Of a stretch of 64,000 bases of DNA, positions 8,221-16,943 are shown in pieces. The DNA lies in assembly GCA_021780225.1 (NCBI GenBank), contig JAJXZF010000026.1:1-64000 (forward strand), in the 5' to 3' direction. This stretch comes from Deltaproteobacteria bacterium. Its GTDB lineage: Bacteria > Desulfobacterota > Binatia > Binatales > Binataceae. A program made the position numbers and the translations under genes. The notes beneath the pieces are model-generated. The model made no database searches and was not told the origin of the DNA. It saw only the letters and a program-made list of their open reading frames with translations. Numbering within the stretch: position 1 is the first letter of the stretch; each line of letters begins with the position of its first letter.

Positions 8221-11088
8221 ATGGCTTCACTTGCCGCAATCCGCGATGAACTGGCGCGCATGATCAAGGGCGACGTGCGCTTCGACGCCGCCGCGCGGGT
8301 GATTTTCTCCACCGACGCCTCGAACTATCGGCGCGATCCGATCGGCGTAATCGCCCCGCGCGACGCCGCCGATATAGCGACGGCGCTCAAAATCGCGCGC
8401 GACAACGATCTGCCGGTCGTGCCGCGCGGCGGCGGCACCTCGCTGGCCGGGCAGGGCGCCAACACCGCGCTGATGATCGATTGTTCGCGCTACATGACGG
8501 AAATCCGCGCCATCGATCCCGATCGCCGCGTCGCGATCGTCGAACCCGGCGTCGTCCAGTCGCATCTGAACGCCGCCGCGGAACCATACGGGCTGTTCTT
8601 CGCGCCCGATCCGTCAACCAAGGACCGCTGCACGATCGGCGGGATGATCGGCAACAACTCCTGCGGCGCCCATTCCGCGGCCCACGGCAAAACCGCCGAC
8701 AACGTCGTTTCGCTCGAAACGATGCTCTACGACGGCGCGGAACTGAGCCTCGGCGCCGCGGCGGGCGCCGGCGCAATCGACGCCGCGATCGCGCGCGGCG
8801 GACGCGCCGCGGAAATTTTCGCTTCGCTGCGCGCGCTCGCCGATCGTCACGCGCACGCGATTCGCGCCGGCTATCCGAAAATTCCGCGCCGGGTCTCCGG
8901 CTACAATCTTGACGACCTGCTGCCCGAACGCGGCTTCAATCTCGCAAGCGCGGTCGTCGGCTCCGAAGGCACGCTCGCCATTTTTCATCAGGCGGCCGTG
9001 CGGCTTGTACCGATTCCGCGCCGCCTCGCGCTGGTGGTGCTGGGCTTCGCCGACGTTTATCTGGCGGCCGACCAGATGGCGTGGATGCTCGCGCATCGGC
9101 CGCAGGCGCTCGAAGGTTTCGATCATCATCTGCCGGATCTCGCGCGCGCCAAGGGCGTCGTCGCGGTGCGTCTGCTTCCCGAGGGCCGCGCTTTCCTACT
9201 GGTCGAGGTTGGCGCGGAAAGCGATGAAGAACTGCATAGCCGCGTCGCAGCCCTGACCGGCGCGGCGCGCGCGACCGGGGCCTGCACGGGGGTCGCAGCG
9301 CTGTTCGATCGCGCCGAGCAGCTTGCGGTTTGGCGCTTGCGCGAATCGGGGCTTGGCGCGGGCGCCTATGTGCCCGGCCGACCGCGCACCTGGCCGGGCG
9401 CCGAGGATTGCGCCGTGCCGCCCGCGCGCCTCGGCGATTTTCTGCGCCGCTTCGTCAAGCTGCTCGACGGCCGCGCGCTGGCTGCGGCCACCTATTACGG
9501 CCATTTCGGCGAGGGATGCGTCCATTGCCGGATCAATTTCGATCTTGCGACGCGGCAGGGGATCGCGACCTTTCGCGCCGCGATGGAGGAGATTGGCGAT
9601 CTGGTCGCGGAATTCGGCGGTTCGCTCTCCGGCGAGCACGGCGACGGCTTGGCGCGTTCGGAATTGCTGCCGAAAATGTACGGCGCGGAGCTGATGGGCG
9701 CATTCCGCGACTTCAAGCGCATCTTCGACCCCGGCCATCGCATGAATCCGGGCGTCATCGTCGATCCCGAACCGCTCGACTCGAACCTTCGCATCGGCCC
9801 GCGCTACGCGCCACGCGCGGTGAACACCTATTTCGATTTTTCGCCGGAGGGCGGGCTGGCGGGCGCGGCGCTCAAATGCGTCGGAATCGGCAAATGCCGC
9901 AAGACCGACGCCGGCGCGATGTGTCCGTCGTACATGGCGACGCGCGATGAGGCGTACTCCACGCGCGGCCGGGCGCGGCTGCTCTTCGACGCTTTAGCGG
10001 GCGGCGTGCTGCCCGGCGGCTTCGCCGACGACGCGCTCTACGAATCGCTGGAATTGTGTCTGTCCTGCAAGGCGTGCAAAACCGAATGTCCGGCGTCGGT
10101 CGATATGTCGAAGTACAAGGCCGAGTTCATGGCCAACTACTATCGAACTCATCGCCCGCCGATCGCCGCACGGATTTTCGGCCGGATTCATGACCTCGCC
10201 CGGATCGGTTCGGCCGCGCCGCGGTTATGCAACGCAACGCTGTCCGGCGGAATGGGCTCAATCGCCAAAACCCTCCTCGGCATCCATCCGGAACGCGCAC
10301 TGCCGCGGCTTGCGCCGGTTACGTTCCGCCGATGGTTCCAAAGCCGGCGCGCGGCCAATCCGGACGCGCCCGCGGTCGTGCTGTTTCCCGACACGTTCAA
10401 CAATTTTTTCGAACCGCACGTGGCGATCGCGGCGACCGAAGTGCTGGAGCGCGCGGGCTTCCGCGTGACGCTTCCGCGCGGCGATATCTGCTGCGGCCGC
10501 CCGCTTTACGATCAAGGCCGCCTCGACCTTGCGCGCCGCCGGATTCTCGATTCGCTCAATCGGCTTGCGCCCTTTGCGGCGAGCGGCGTTAAGATCGTCG
10601 GCCTCGAGCCAAGCTGCATCTTTACCTTTCGCGACGAAGCCCCCGCGCTCTTTCCGCGCCTCGGCGCGGCGCGCGCGGTCGCCGAAGCGGCGCTGACGCT
10701 GGACGAGTTCCTGATGCGCGAGGCGCCTGGCTTCGTCCCGCCAGCGCTGACCGGCCGCGCGCTGGTGCAGGGCCATTGCCATCGCCAGTCGCTTGCGGGA
10801 CTCGATGCGGAACTCGCGATTCTGCGCAAAGCGCCCGGTCTTGAAGCAAGCGCGCCCGACGCCGGATGCTGCGGGATGGCCGGCGCGTTCGGCTACGGCG
10901 AAAAGCGTTTCGCGATCTCGCGCAAAATCGGCGAGCGCGTGCTGATTCCCGCCGTCAACCACTCGCCGGAGGAAACGATCGTCATCGCCGACGGCTTCGC
11001 CTGCCGCGCCCAAATCCGCCAGTTTTGTCCCGGCCGCGAACCACTCCATCTGGCGGAAGCGCTCAACCCGAAACCGCGGGAAAGATAG
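8221..11088 (+). CDS. FAD-linked oxidase / Fe-S (CCG) fusion dehydrogenase, Dld/GlcDF type
   Basis: This 955-aa fusion starts with a PCMH-type FAD domain (VVPRGGGTSLAGQGANTALM, about residues 60-80; IGGMIGNNSCGAHS, about 138-152). A FAD-oxidase C-terminal domain ends around residue 520 (SGEHGDGLARSELLPKMYG). It is followed by a two-cluster ferredoxin region (GKCRKTDAGAMCPSY and LSLCLSCKACKTECP-like spacing) and two CCG Fe-S domains (GDICCGRPLYDQG; DAGCCGMAGAFGYG). This architecture matches D-lactate or D-2-hydroxyglutarate dehydrogenases that pass electrons to the respiratory chain. No membrane helix is visible, so it is probably peripheral. The whole length is about that of the fused family. 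Confidence 0.9.
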   Translation: MASLAAIRDELARMIKGDVRFDAAARVIFSTDASNYRRDPIGVIAPRDAADIATALKIARDNDLPVVPRGGGTSLAGQGANTALMIDCSRYMTEIRAIDPDRRVAIVEPGVVQSHLNAAAEPYGLFFAPDPSTKDRCTIGGMIGNNSCGAHSAAHGKTADNVVSLETMLYDGAELSLGAAAGAGAIDAAIARGGRAAEIFASLRALADRHAHAIRAGYPKIPRRVSGYNLDDLLPERGFNLASAVVGSEGTLAIFHQAAVRLVPIPRRLALVVLGFADVYLAADQMAWMLAHRPQALEGFDHHLPDLARAKGVVAVRLLPEGRAFLLVEVGAESDEELHSRVAALTGAARATGACTGVAALFDRAEQLAVWRLRESGLGAGAYVPGRPRTWPGAEDCAVPPARLGDFLRRFVKLLDGRALAAATYYGHFGEGCVHCRINFDLATRQGIATFRAAMEEIGDLVAEFGGSLSGEHGDGLARSELLPKMYGAELMGAFRDFKRIFDPGHRMNPGVIVDPEPLDSNLRIGPRYAPRAVNTYFDFSPEGGLAGAALKCVGIGKCRKTDAGAMCPSYMATRDEAYSTRGRARLLFDALAGGVLPGGFADDALYESLELCLSCKACKTECPASVDMSKYKAEFMANYYRTHRPPIAARIFGRIHDLARIGSAAPRLCNATLSGGMGSIAKTLLGIHPERALPRLAPVTFRRWFQSRRAANPDAPAVVLFPDTFNNFFEPHVAIAATEVLERAGFRVTLPRGDICCGRPLYDQGRLDLARRRILDSLNRLAPFAASGVKIVGLEPSCIFTFRDEAPALFPRLGAARAVAEAALTLDEFLMREAPGFVPPALTGRALVQGHCHRQSLAGLDAELAILRKAPGLEASAPDAGCCGMAGAFGYGEKRFAISRKIGERVLIPAVNHSPEETIVIADGFACRAQIRQFCPGREPLHLAEALNPKPRER

Positions 11089-11663
11089 CGCGCCGGGTAC
11101 TGTCCTAAGTTGAAGCGATTTTAGGGGGGAGTGTCAGGGTTTCAAAGCTGAAGTGCCCTGATTAAGCAGGGTGCCCTGCTTCCCGCAATCCAAGCGAGCC
11201 GAAGCCAAGCGGATAACTCCAATCTCGCCGCCTGTGCCTTCTGCACCAACGTCCACTTTTGTTCTTCGGCAACACGCAAGCGGATCATGTCGTCTTTGCG
11301 TTGAGCCTTCGGTTGGGATGTCGATTTCGCGACGATCACGAAAAAATATGTTGGCGATTCCAACTTACCAGATACGGCACATCGCTACTCTCCCGGCCAT
11401 GTGTCGCGTGGAACGGGTTGTAATAAAAGGCAGGCCAGCTTCTATAACCTATGCCGCGTTCACGAAACGTAGCGCTGTAAGCGCGCAACGGCGCTTGACG
11501 TAACGGATCATATTTAGAGCGTGAGCGAGCTTATCGCAGCGGCGCTTGAGCGTAGGAGCATACCGCCACTACCGGATCGGACGCCACCATTAACGCTTCG
11601 GCCTGGTTATACGCCGATCAAATTGCGTGTGATTCACGGCGGGAAGATGAGCAAGCAGTGAGA
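11089..11663. other. AT-richer junction region at the left of the DUF262-HNH island
   Basis: Base composition drops compared with the flanking genes. The stretch holds a short RHH-like ORF (11142-11363, minus) and an unassigned 47-codon frame from GTG 11521 to TGA 11661 on the plus strand. It also has an inverted repeat near 11152-11180 (GCCCTG/CAGGG arms). GGGGAGTGTC at 11126-11135 recurs at 13367-13376 on the other side of the island. No transposase or integrase was recognised. Confidence 0.5.
11142..11363 (-). CDS. small ribbon-helix-helix-like protein
   Basis: This 73-aa ORF contains MIRLRVAEEQKWTLVQKAQ followed by AARLELSAWLRLAW. A short beta strand with alternating residues is followed by two amphipathic helices, as in Arc/MetJ-type ribbon-helix-helix proteins of mobilisation and antitoxin systems. 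The real start may be the internal Met at residue 26 or the first Met; the N-terminal 25 residues look unconserved. It sits at the edge of the AT-richer island with no obvious toxin partner, so it may be a remnant. Assignment is by pattern only. Confidence 0.4.
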   Translation of the reverse strand: MESPTYFFVIVAKSTSQPKAQRKDDMIRLRVAEEQKWTLVQKAQAARLELSAWLRLAWIAGSRAPCLIRALQL

Positions 11664-12416
11664 TTAAGAAGCATCAGCCGCTTTCTGGGCTTTGGCGTGT
11701 TTCGCTTCCTTGTATCCCGTATTGCAATAAGGATGCGTAAATTGGAGATTCTCAACGGTGCCTTTACCGCCATCTTCTTGCCGGACTTTGTGGTCTTTCG
11801 ATCTGGCAACGGGTGGCAGCCGAGCGCCGCATTCGGTACAGCGGCTTCGTGTCTTCAGAATTTCATATACTAAAGCGGTTGCCTGTACGGTTTTTGAGAG
11901 CTTTTTCCCGACTTGTTGGCCATCTGACGCAGGCCAATCTTTCAAATCCTTGAGACGGGAATCAGCATTCAATTTTGCAATGATGTCATTGTCGGCTTCT
12001 GTCCCGCTCCACAAGCACTCCAAGATTATTTTGTGCATCGCCATCAAAGAATCGAGAGAGCGCGTTCCGCTGCCTTTGCTATGGGCCAAGTCATTGATAA
12101 ATGACTTATGGCGAACAAGGAAATCTTCAAATTTCGACCGCACCTCAATAAATTTAATTAATTCTTTTTGGTCGTTTAATTCCTTTGCCAGCTTTAGCGA
12201 TGCAATATGTGCCACTGGATGAAATTTTCCAGTTGCCCCGTAGGAATAGACAGCAGGATCGAGACCCAGAGAGTTTGCGGTCGCGTTTCCAGTTACTAAT
12301 TCGGCGGTTCGTTTGATCTGGTTGAGAAATTCCAGCGTTTTGGTCCCGTCAGTATCATCCGGTAACAAAGGCGTCGGATTTTTCGGTTTGCGGCGAGGTT
12401 CACGCACCTTCCACAT
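11664..12416 (-). CDS. HNH endonuclease domain protein (C-terminal half of a split DUF262-HNH gene)
   Basis: The 250-aa ORF ends in an HNH/Zn module: RCTECGARLPPVARSKDHK, then GGKGTVENLQFTHPYCNTGY. That supplies the CxxC, DHK (His) and NLQ..H..CN elements. The first 170 residues are helical and contain YSYGATGKFHPVAHIASLKLA. Codons just upstream of this ATG in the same frame read NDVTPAMWKV, which continues the helix interrupted at the stop of the DUF262 ORF. It is therefore probably the C-terminal half of one protein rather than a separate gene. DUF262-HNH proteins resemble the GmrSD type IV restriction family and other phage-defence nucleases. The codon use is AT-richer than in the neighbours. 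Confidence 0.75.
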   Translation of the reverse strand: MWKVREPRRKPKNPTPLLPDDTDGTKTLEFLNQIKRTAELVTGNATANSLGLDPAVYSYGATGKFHPVAHIASLKLAKELNDQKELIKFIEVRSKFEDFLVRHKSFINDLAHSKGSGTRSLDSLMAMHKIILECLWSGTEADNDIIAKLNADSRLKDLKDWPASDGQQVGKKLSKTVQATALVYEILKTRSRCTECGARLPPVARSKDHKVRQEDGGKGTVENLQFTHPYCNTGYKEAKHAKAQKAADAS

Positions 12417-12424
12417 AGCAGGAG

Positions 12425-13288
12425 TTACATCATTTCTAATATCATCGCAAACGCATCAGCCGAGTACGGTTGCCCGGCGCGCGGCAAATCGGGAACTTGT
12501 GAGCTAATATCGACGATCTCGCCAAACAGCAATTCATAAACCTTTGCTGCCAGTTCTTCGATTTCGGTGGCACGTTGCGGAAATTTGCTCCAATACCTAT
12601 GCCCAGTGCCCGCACGAATGAGTGCTCGCGCTGCAATCGCATCCGGTTTTTTTCTGGCCTGAATCACGGCTAATTCGGTATCGCTAATTGTGGCGGGGTT
12701 CTGATTGATTTTGAAGAAGGATTTTTCGGCAACAGCAGCATCGCCGTCCACTTTTTGCACTGGAAGCTGTCGCGTGGCGATGGCTCGCCCACGCTTAACA
12801 TTGATTTCTGGCTGTCCTGTCGGGTTTAGCGCCGTAAAAACCAGACTATTGTAGGTTCCTATTTGCTCAGCGATCAACTTTTGCGTCGCATTATGAAAAC
12901 GGACTTGTGCATCGGGGACTTTAAACGCAAAGAATTTTTGGGAAATCTCGCCGTTGCCATAGTCATCATTGACCCACGCAATCAGTGCGCTCAACCTATG
13001 TGCGCCATCTATTATGAATACCTTATTGGTGTCTTTTGAATGCCACGAAATGATCGCGGGGATGACTTCACCATCAAGAAAACTTTTGACAAATTCGACG
13101 ATGGTTTCTGACGACCAATCCGCTGTATCCCGTTGAAAATCCGGCTTCCGTAAAACACTGAAATAAAGGGAGTCGCTCTTTAATTCCCCAAGCTTGAAAC
13201 TTGGATCACCCGAACCGCTTACAGCGTCACCCGACTCAAAATCTTCGCGCTGAATCAAGGCATCAAGGTTTACGAGATGTGTCGGCAT
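12425..13288 (-). CDS. DUF262 (GmrS-N/ParB-like) domain protein, N-terminal half of a split gene
   Basis: This 287-aa ORF has the DUF262 pattern: LRKPDFQRDTADWSSETIVE (about residues 47-66), VIPAIISWHS, then the nucleotide-handling motif VFIIDGAHRLSALIAWVNDD (about 92-111), where DGAHR stands for the family's DGQQR/DGAHR. A second conserved block is INQNPATISDTELAVIQARK. The ORF ends ILEMM-stop at 12425. The next ORF starts 8 nt further in another frame, and restoring one A in the AAA run at 12435-12433 joins them as ILENDVTPAMWKV. This is a likely frameshift mutation or assembly error in a roughly 540-aa DUF262-HNH defence protein. It is flanked by core genes and has low-GC codons, consistent with horizontal acquisition. 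Confidence 0.8.
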   Translation of the reverse strand: MPTHLVNLDALIQREDFESGDAVSGSGDPSFKLGELKSDSLYFSVLRKPDFQRDTADWSSETIVEFVKSFLDGEVIPAIISWHSKDTNKVFIIDGAHRLSALIAWVNDDYGNGEISQKFFAFKVPDAQVRFHNATQKLIAEQIGTYNSLVFTALNPTGQPEINVKRGRAIATRQLPVQKVDGDAAVAEKSFFKINQNPATISDTELAVIQARKKPDAIAARALIRAGTGHRYWSKFPQRATEIEELAAKVYELLFGEIVDISSQVPDLPRAGQPYSADAFAMILEMM

Positions 13289-13505
13289 CGGAAGCCCTCA
13301 AAACGGAACTTTGCAAATCATCCTAACCCACCCCCCTTCCTTTCGGTCCAGAAAGGCGGCCAAGATGGGGAGTGTCCTGATTTGAGGGCAGCGGTGTCCG
13401 GGTTTGGCCGAAACCAGACAGTACCGCGCGTCGGCGCGGCTTTGCGCTCGGGCGGCGCGCTCGATATAGATTTCACTTCATTGTCTGAAAAGAGAGTTTC
13501 CGTCC

Positions 13506-14522
13506 ATGATGCGACTTGGAATCACGATTCCGCTTGACGGCTTTCATAATCAGCATTTTGCCGAACTGGTGCGCCATGCCGAACGCGCCGGCTACGGCGA
13601 CGCCTGGTCGTACGAGACCTTCGCCGGCGACGCGATTACGCCGGTCGCCGCCGCCGCGACGGTAAGCGAGCGGATGCGGCTCGGAACGGCGATCGTTCCA
13701 GTCTTTACCCGTCCGGCCGCGCTGATCGCGCTTTCCGCCGCATCCCTGCAGCGCCTTTCGGGAGGACGATTCATCCTCGGCCTCGGCATTTCGACTCCGA
13801 CGATCGTCGAACAATGGATGGGCGTGCCGTACAAGATGCCGATCACCCGGCTCAAAGAGACGGTTGACGCGATACGGCGATGCTTCACCGGCGAAAAGGT
13901 GACGGTCGCCGGCAAGACCGTGCAAATCAATGGCTTCCGGCTGGGCGGTCCGAGCGATCCGCCGCCGCCAATCTATATCGGCGCGCAGGGCGCGTTGATG
14001 CTGCGGACGGCGGGCGAAATCGGCGACGGAGCCATCGTGAATTACATCACGCCGGAAACGTTTGGCCCGCTGCGCGAGCATATTCTCGAAGGGGCGCGCG
14101 CGGTCGGCCGGCCCACCGGCGATATCGATATAGCCTGCCGCATCATGGTCGCGATCGACGCCGAAGAAGACGCCGTGCGCGAGCAATTGCGCCGCGAGCT
14201 TACCGCCTATGTGACGGTGCCGCAGTACAACAAGTTCTTCCGCGAAATCGGTTATGAATCCGTGGCGCGCGCCGCCCTCGACGCATGGATCTCCGGCGAT
14301 CGGAAAAAAGCCATGACGACGATTCCCGACCACATGGTCGAGTCGATTTACGTGCTCGGATCGCCCGCGAAGATCGCGCGCCGGCTGCGCGCTTACGAAC
14401 GGGCCGGAATCACCGCCGCCGCGTTGCAGTTCACCTCCTACGCCAAAGATCCGGAGGAAAAACGCAAGCGCATTTTGGCGGCCATTGATGCACTCGCGGG
14501 CGAATGGCCCGCCAGCGCCTAA
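13506..14522 (+). CDS. LLM-class flavin/F420-dependent oxidoreductase
   Basis: This 338-aa TIM-barrel luciferase-like monooxygenase family protein begins MRLGITIPLDGFHNQHFAEL. It contains AERAGYGDAWSYET, ERMRLGTAIVPVFTRPAALIA, LSGGRFILGLGISTPTIVEQ and IYIGAQGALMLRTAGEIGDG, as in F420-dependent members. Such enzymes reduce or oxidise organic substrates with F420 or FMN. The protein is cytoplasmic and has no operon partners. A strong terminator follows its stop. The start could be either of two adjacent ATGs. F420 rather than FMN use is inferred from similarity to that branch. Confidence 0.85.
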   Translation: MMRLGITIPLDGFHNQHFAELVRHAERAGYGDAWSYETFAGDAITPVAAAATVSERMRLGTAIVPVFTRPAALIALSAASLQRLSGGRFILGLGISTPTIVEQWMGVPYKMPITRLKETVDAIRRCFTGEKVTVAGKTVQINGFRLGGPSDPPPPIYIGAQGALMLRTAGEIGDGAIVNYITPETFGPLREHILEGARAVGRPTGDIDIACRIMVAIDAEEDAVREQLRRELTAYVTVPQYNKFFREIGYESVARAALDAWISGDRKKAMTTIPDHMVESIYVLGSPAKIARRLRAYERAGITAAALQFTSYAKDPEEKRKRILAAIDALAGEWPASA

Positions 14523-14552
14523 GCGGCGCTCCGGCGCGACGAACTGAATAAC

Positions 14553-14586
14553 GAGAGCGTCCCGGCCCTTGCGCCGGGACGCTCTC
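14553..14586. terminator. strong bidirectional hairpin terminator
   Basis: The 14-bp stem GAGAGCGTCCCGGC (14553-14566) pairs with GCCGGGACGCTCTC (14573-14586) and is followed on the plus strand by TATTTTT. It lies 30 bp past the stop of the LLM oxidoreductase gene and 50 bp before the end of the convergent Gly-rich gene. Confidence 0.85.
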
Positions 14587-14638
14587 TATTTTTGAACGAT
14601 AGCGCCGCTTCCAGATCGCGGACGGCGCCGGACCGATT

Positions 14639-15052
14639 TCAATCGTCGTCGCCGCCGCCCCATCCGCGACCGCCGAACCATCCGGGACCGCCGCCCCAAC
14701 CTCCGTCATCACGTCCGCCCCAACCTCTATCATCATTTCCGCCCCATCCGCCGCCGTACCAGCCGGGGCCGCCGCGCTCGTCGCCGTCGCGATCCCCTCC
14801 GCCATAGCCCCACGGTCCGTAGCCGCCACGCCCGTAGGCGCCCGGCCCATAGCCCCACGCTCCGCGGCCGCGCCATCGATTTCCCCAGCGGCCACGCAGC
14901 GGGTGTCCACCGCGCCATCCGTGATGCCATCCGCCATGCCCCCATCCATGCGCATAGGCGCTGCCCGGCGCCGACGCCATTCCGGCGGCGAGGATGGCGG
15001 CGAATAATGCCGCGACTACCGACTTACGCGAAATGAATTTCGAAAGACTCAT
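14639..15052 (-). CDS. secreted Gly/Trp/Arg/Asp-rich low-complexity protein
   Basis: Starting at ATG 15052, which has GAGGGG 7 bases upstream (better than a GTG at 15067), this 137-aa protein has a Sec signal peptide: a basic start, then VVAALFAAILAAGMASA and cleavage near AYA-HGWGH. The mature part is almost entirely Gly with Trp, Arg, Tyr, His and Asp in short repeats (GWGHGGWHHGWRGG; WYGGGWGG; a terminal GGGDDD). It is probably an extracytoplasmic structural or surface protein, or an outer-membrane-associated glycine-rich protein. No enzymatic motif is seen. It lies next to a second protein of similar plan (15301-15864). Confidence 0.65.
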   Translation of the reverse strand: MSLSKFISRKSVVAALFAAILAAGMASAPGSAYAHGWGHGGWHHGWRGGHPLRGRWGNRWRGRGAWGYGPGAYGRGGYGPWGYGGGDRDGDERGGPGWYGGGWGGNDDRGWGGRDDGGWGGGPGWFGGRGWGGGDDD

Positions 15053-15300
15053 GCTCTTTCCCCTCACCGTCTCTCAACTCTAAATACGTCGATTCCAATT
15101 CGGCGTTTCAACCAGAAGGCTCGTTCTCACTAGCTGACCAGCGTTTTCGCGTGCAGGCGGCGTCCGACTCGCGAACAAAATCGCAATCCTAACCGATCGA
15201 ATATTTCGGCGCCCCGCCATTGCTGACGGGGCGCTCTTGGTGACTCAAACTATCCTTGGGCCGAGAGCGGCAGGCCCGCCGAACGTGACGCCAAGCGTCG

Positions 15301-15864
15301 TTACGGTATCGGAATGCCCAGCATCGGACCCGCGATCGCTCCGATCGCATTCATAGCCGGGCTTTGTCCGTAGTAGCCGTTGTAACCGTTGCCGTAGTAG
15401 TTGTTGTTGTAGCCGTTGTAACCGTTATAGCCGCTGTAGTTGTACAGGTTCGCGGCAGGATTCGGCGCCCAATGGCAATGATGGCCACCGCCGTCGCACA
15501 TCCAGCGCAGCCGCGGATTGCGCGGATTGACCATTCCATCGATGGTGCCCGGGATTAGCGGCCGATTGTATGAACCATAGGCGTAAGGGTTACTGTATCC
15601 CCCGTAGCCATAGCCGTTATTGTATCCCTCGTCGCCGTCGTTATCGCCGCGTCCCCATCGATTGTTCTGCCATCCTGGAGGGCCGCCGCCCCATCTGCCG
15701 TGATCGCCCCAACCGCGATGCAACCCCGGATTGTCTTCCCTTCCCCATCCGGGACCGCCGCCATGATCCCAATCGTGCGCGAGCGCGTTGGTCGGTATCG
15801 CCGCCATCGCGACCGCCACGACCATCGAGAATATCGCCGCCACTATCGTCTTGTTGCCACGCAT
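15301..15864 (-). CDS. secreted Gly/Asn/Tyr-rich low-complexity protein
   Basis: This 187-aa protein has a signal peptide (KTIVAAIFSMVVAVAMAAIP, cleavage near ALA-HDWDHGG). Its mature N-terminal region is rich in Gly, Trp, Arg and Asp and resembles the neighbouring 137-aa protein. A middle segment carries a Cys pair (RWMCDGGGHHCHW), followed by tandem NGY/SGYNGYNGYNNNYYGNG repeats and a hydrophobic end, AIGAIAGPMLGIPIP. The shared signal-peptide ending (A-H-x-W-x-H-GG) suggests duplication of one ancestor. It is probably a cell-envelope or extracellular protein. A GGAGG lies 9 bases before the ATG. Confidence 0.65.
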   Translation of the reverse strand: MRGNKTIVAAIFSMVVAVAMAAIPTNALAHDWDHGGGPGWGREDNPGLHRGWGDHGRWGGGPPGWQNNRWGRGDNDGDEGYNNGYGYGGYSNPYAYGSYNRPLIPGTIDGMVNPRNPRLRWMCDGGGHHCHWAPNPAANLYNYSGYNGYNGYNNNYYGNGYNGYYGQSPAMNAIGAIAGPMLGIPIP

Positions 15865-16300
15865 TGCCGGACGCCTCCTGTCCCTTCAACGCATCCTGAG
15901 CCGTGATCGTTTACTTTGGTTTCAGGCCTGCGTTTTCTGATGAACAGTCAGAGCATCATGCATGCCGGACCTGCAAATGGCAAAAACTCGTGGATTTATT
16001 GGATTTTTAAATTCGATCGCGATCGTGCGCGGATGGAAGTGTAGATTTTGCGCGAATGAGAACGACGTAACGGGATAGGACGAGACGCAAATCGTCGAGC
16101 ATGCCGCTCGGCGCGCGCGCCGGTGTGCAGCCGGTTTTGTCACGGGCCGCGGCCCTTGCGTCGGCGCGAAAATTGACGTGGCCGAAATCGTCGGGCGAAA
16201 CGCGAAAGGCGGCCTGAAAGGGCCGCCTTTCCACTGTCCAGCGCTGTTTTTTTATTGGCTAAGGCCGCGCCGCAGCCTTAGACCGATACCGGCTTCGCTT
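15865..16300. other. intergenic region with possible promoter and hairpin
   Basis: No credible gene. Near 15952-15967 the minus strand has CGGCATG, four bases, ATGCT, with GG and GC ten bases apart as in a sigma54 promoter, 90 bp before the Gly/Asn/Tyr-rich gene. This is only a moderate match. A GC-rich hairpin lies at 16204-16231 and a TAAGGC/GCCTTA inverted repeat at about 16258-16281. Confidence 0.4.
16204..16231 (-). terminator. hairpin downstream of the conserved hypothetical gene
   Basis: The 11-bp stem GAAAGGCGGCC (16204-16214) with GGCCGCCTTTC (16221-16231) lies about 70 bp past the stop of the minus-strand gene ending at 16301. The T-run is weak on both strands, so termination is tentative. 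Confidence 0.45.
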
Positions 16301-16867
16301 TCAGGCTTGCGCCTTGCGTAATCCACGAGCAGCCGGGCGCGCGACCGCGGCCGTCTGATGTTTTACCGGCCGATGGCTCGCGCTCTTCGTGGGCGAAGCA
16401 GCCGCGACTTTCGGCGCCGCGACCGGCTGGATCGCCACCGGCGCGACCGCTTCGACCGGCGCCGTCGGAGCAACGGTTGCGGCCAAAGCCGCCGCCTCCG
16501 CACGCGCCTGCGCCGCCCGCTCTATGGCGGCCAGCTTGCGCTCTTTCCAGCGCTGCAGACCACGCCGCAGATACTCGGGATTGATATCGAGCATGTCGCA
16601 AACGTTATCGAACGAGAACACCCAGTGCCGATCTTCAAGCGAGATCCATTCGTCGGCGTCGCGGAACAAACGCTGGCCTTTGCTGGTCGGCGAATCGATA
16701 CACTTCATGAAGCACTCGACCGCGTCCTCAAGCACGCTGAGCACCAGCCGCTTTTCACCTTCAAGCAGATGCTTCTTGCGCATCGCCTCGAAGTACTGAA
16801 TCGGCAAGAGTGTGTCGGGCTCGAACAGACCCGGCAATCTCTCGTCAAGAGTCTCTTTTTCCTGCAT
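16301..16867 (-). CDS. conserved hypothetical protein with HTH-like core and Ala/Pro-rich tail
   Basis: From ATG 16867 (GGGAG 8 bases upstream) the protein is 188 aa. Residues 40-115 form a compact helical core: LVLSVLEDAVECFMKCID, SKGQRLFRDADEWI, then FSFDNVCDMLDINPEYLRRG. The last block looks like a helix-turn-helix. I recall this core from many Deltaproteobacteria-type genomes as a small uncharacterised family. The C-terminal 75 residues are Ala, Pro and Val-rich and basic, and probably disordered. It may bind DNA or act as a regulatory adaptor, but nothing in the neighbourhood fixes its role. Confidence 0.65.
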   Translation of the reverse strand: MQEKETLDERLPGLFEPDTLLPIQYFEAMRKKHLLEGEKRLVLSVLEDAVECFMKCIDSPTSKGQRLFRDADEWISLEDRHWVFSFDNVCDMLDINPEYLRRGLQRWKERKLAAIERAAQARAEAAALAATVAPTAPVEAVAPVAIQPVAAPKVAAASPTKSASHRPVKHQTAAVARPAARGLRKAQA

Positions 16868-16943
16868 CTTTGCTCCCTGCTCTGCCCTCATCGCTTCCGC
16901 CCCTCCACCTTTGATTTTAAGACGAAAACAACCGCCGCCCTAT

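Noticed and set aside
11521-11661. 47-codon plus-strand frame from GTG 11521
   Set aside because: Too short, no ribosome site or family match; it remains possible as a remnant but is not supported.
15209-15234. GC-rich hairpin GCGCCCCG/CGGGGCGC as a terminator
   Set aside because: No T-run follows on the minus strand where the upstream gene ends, so termination is not supported.
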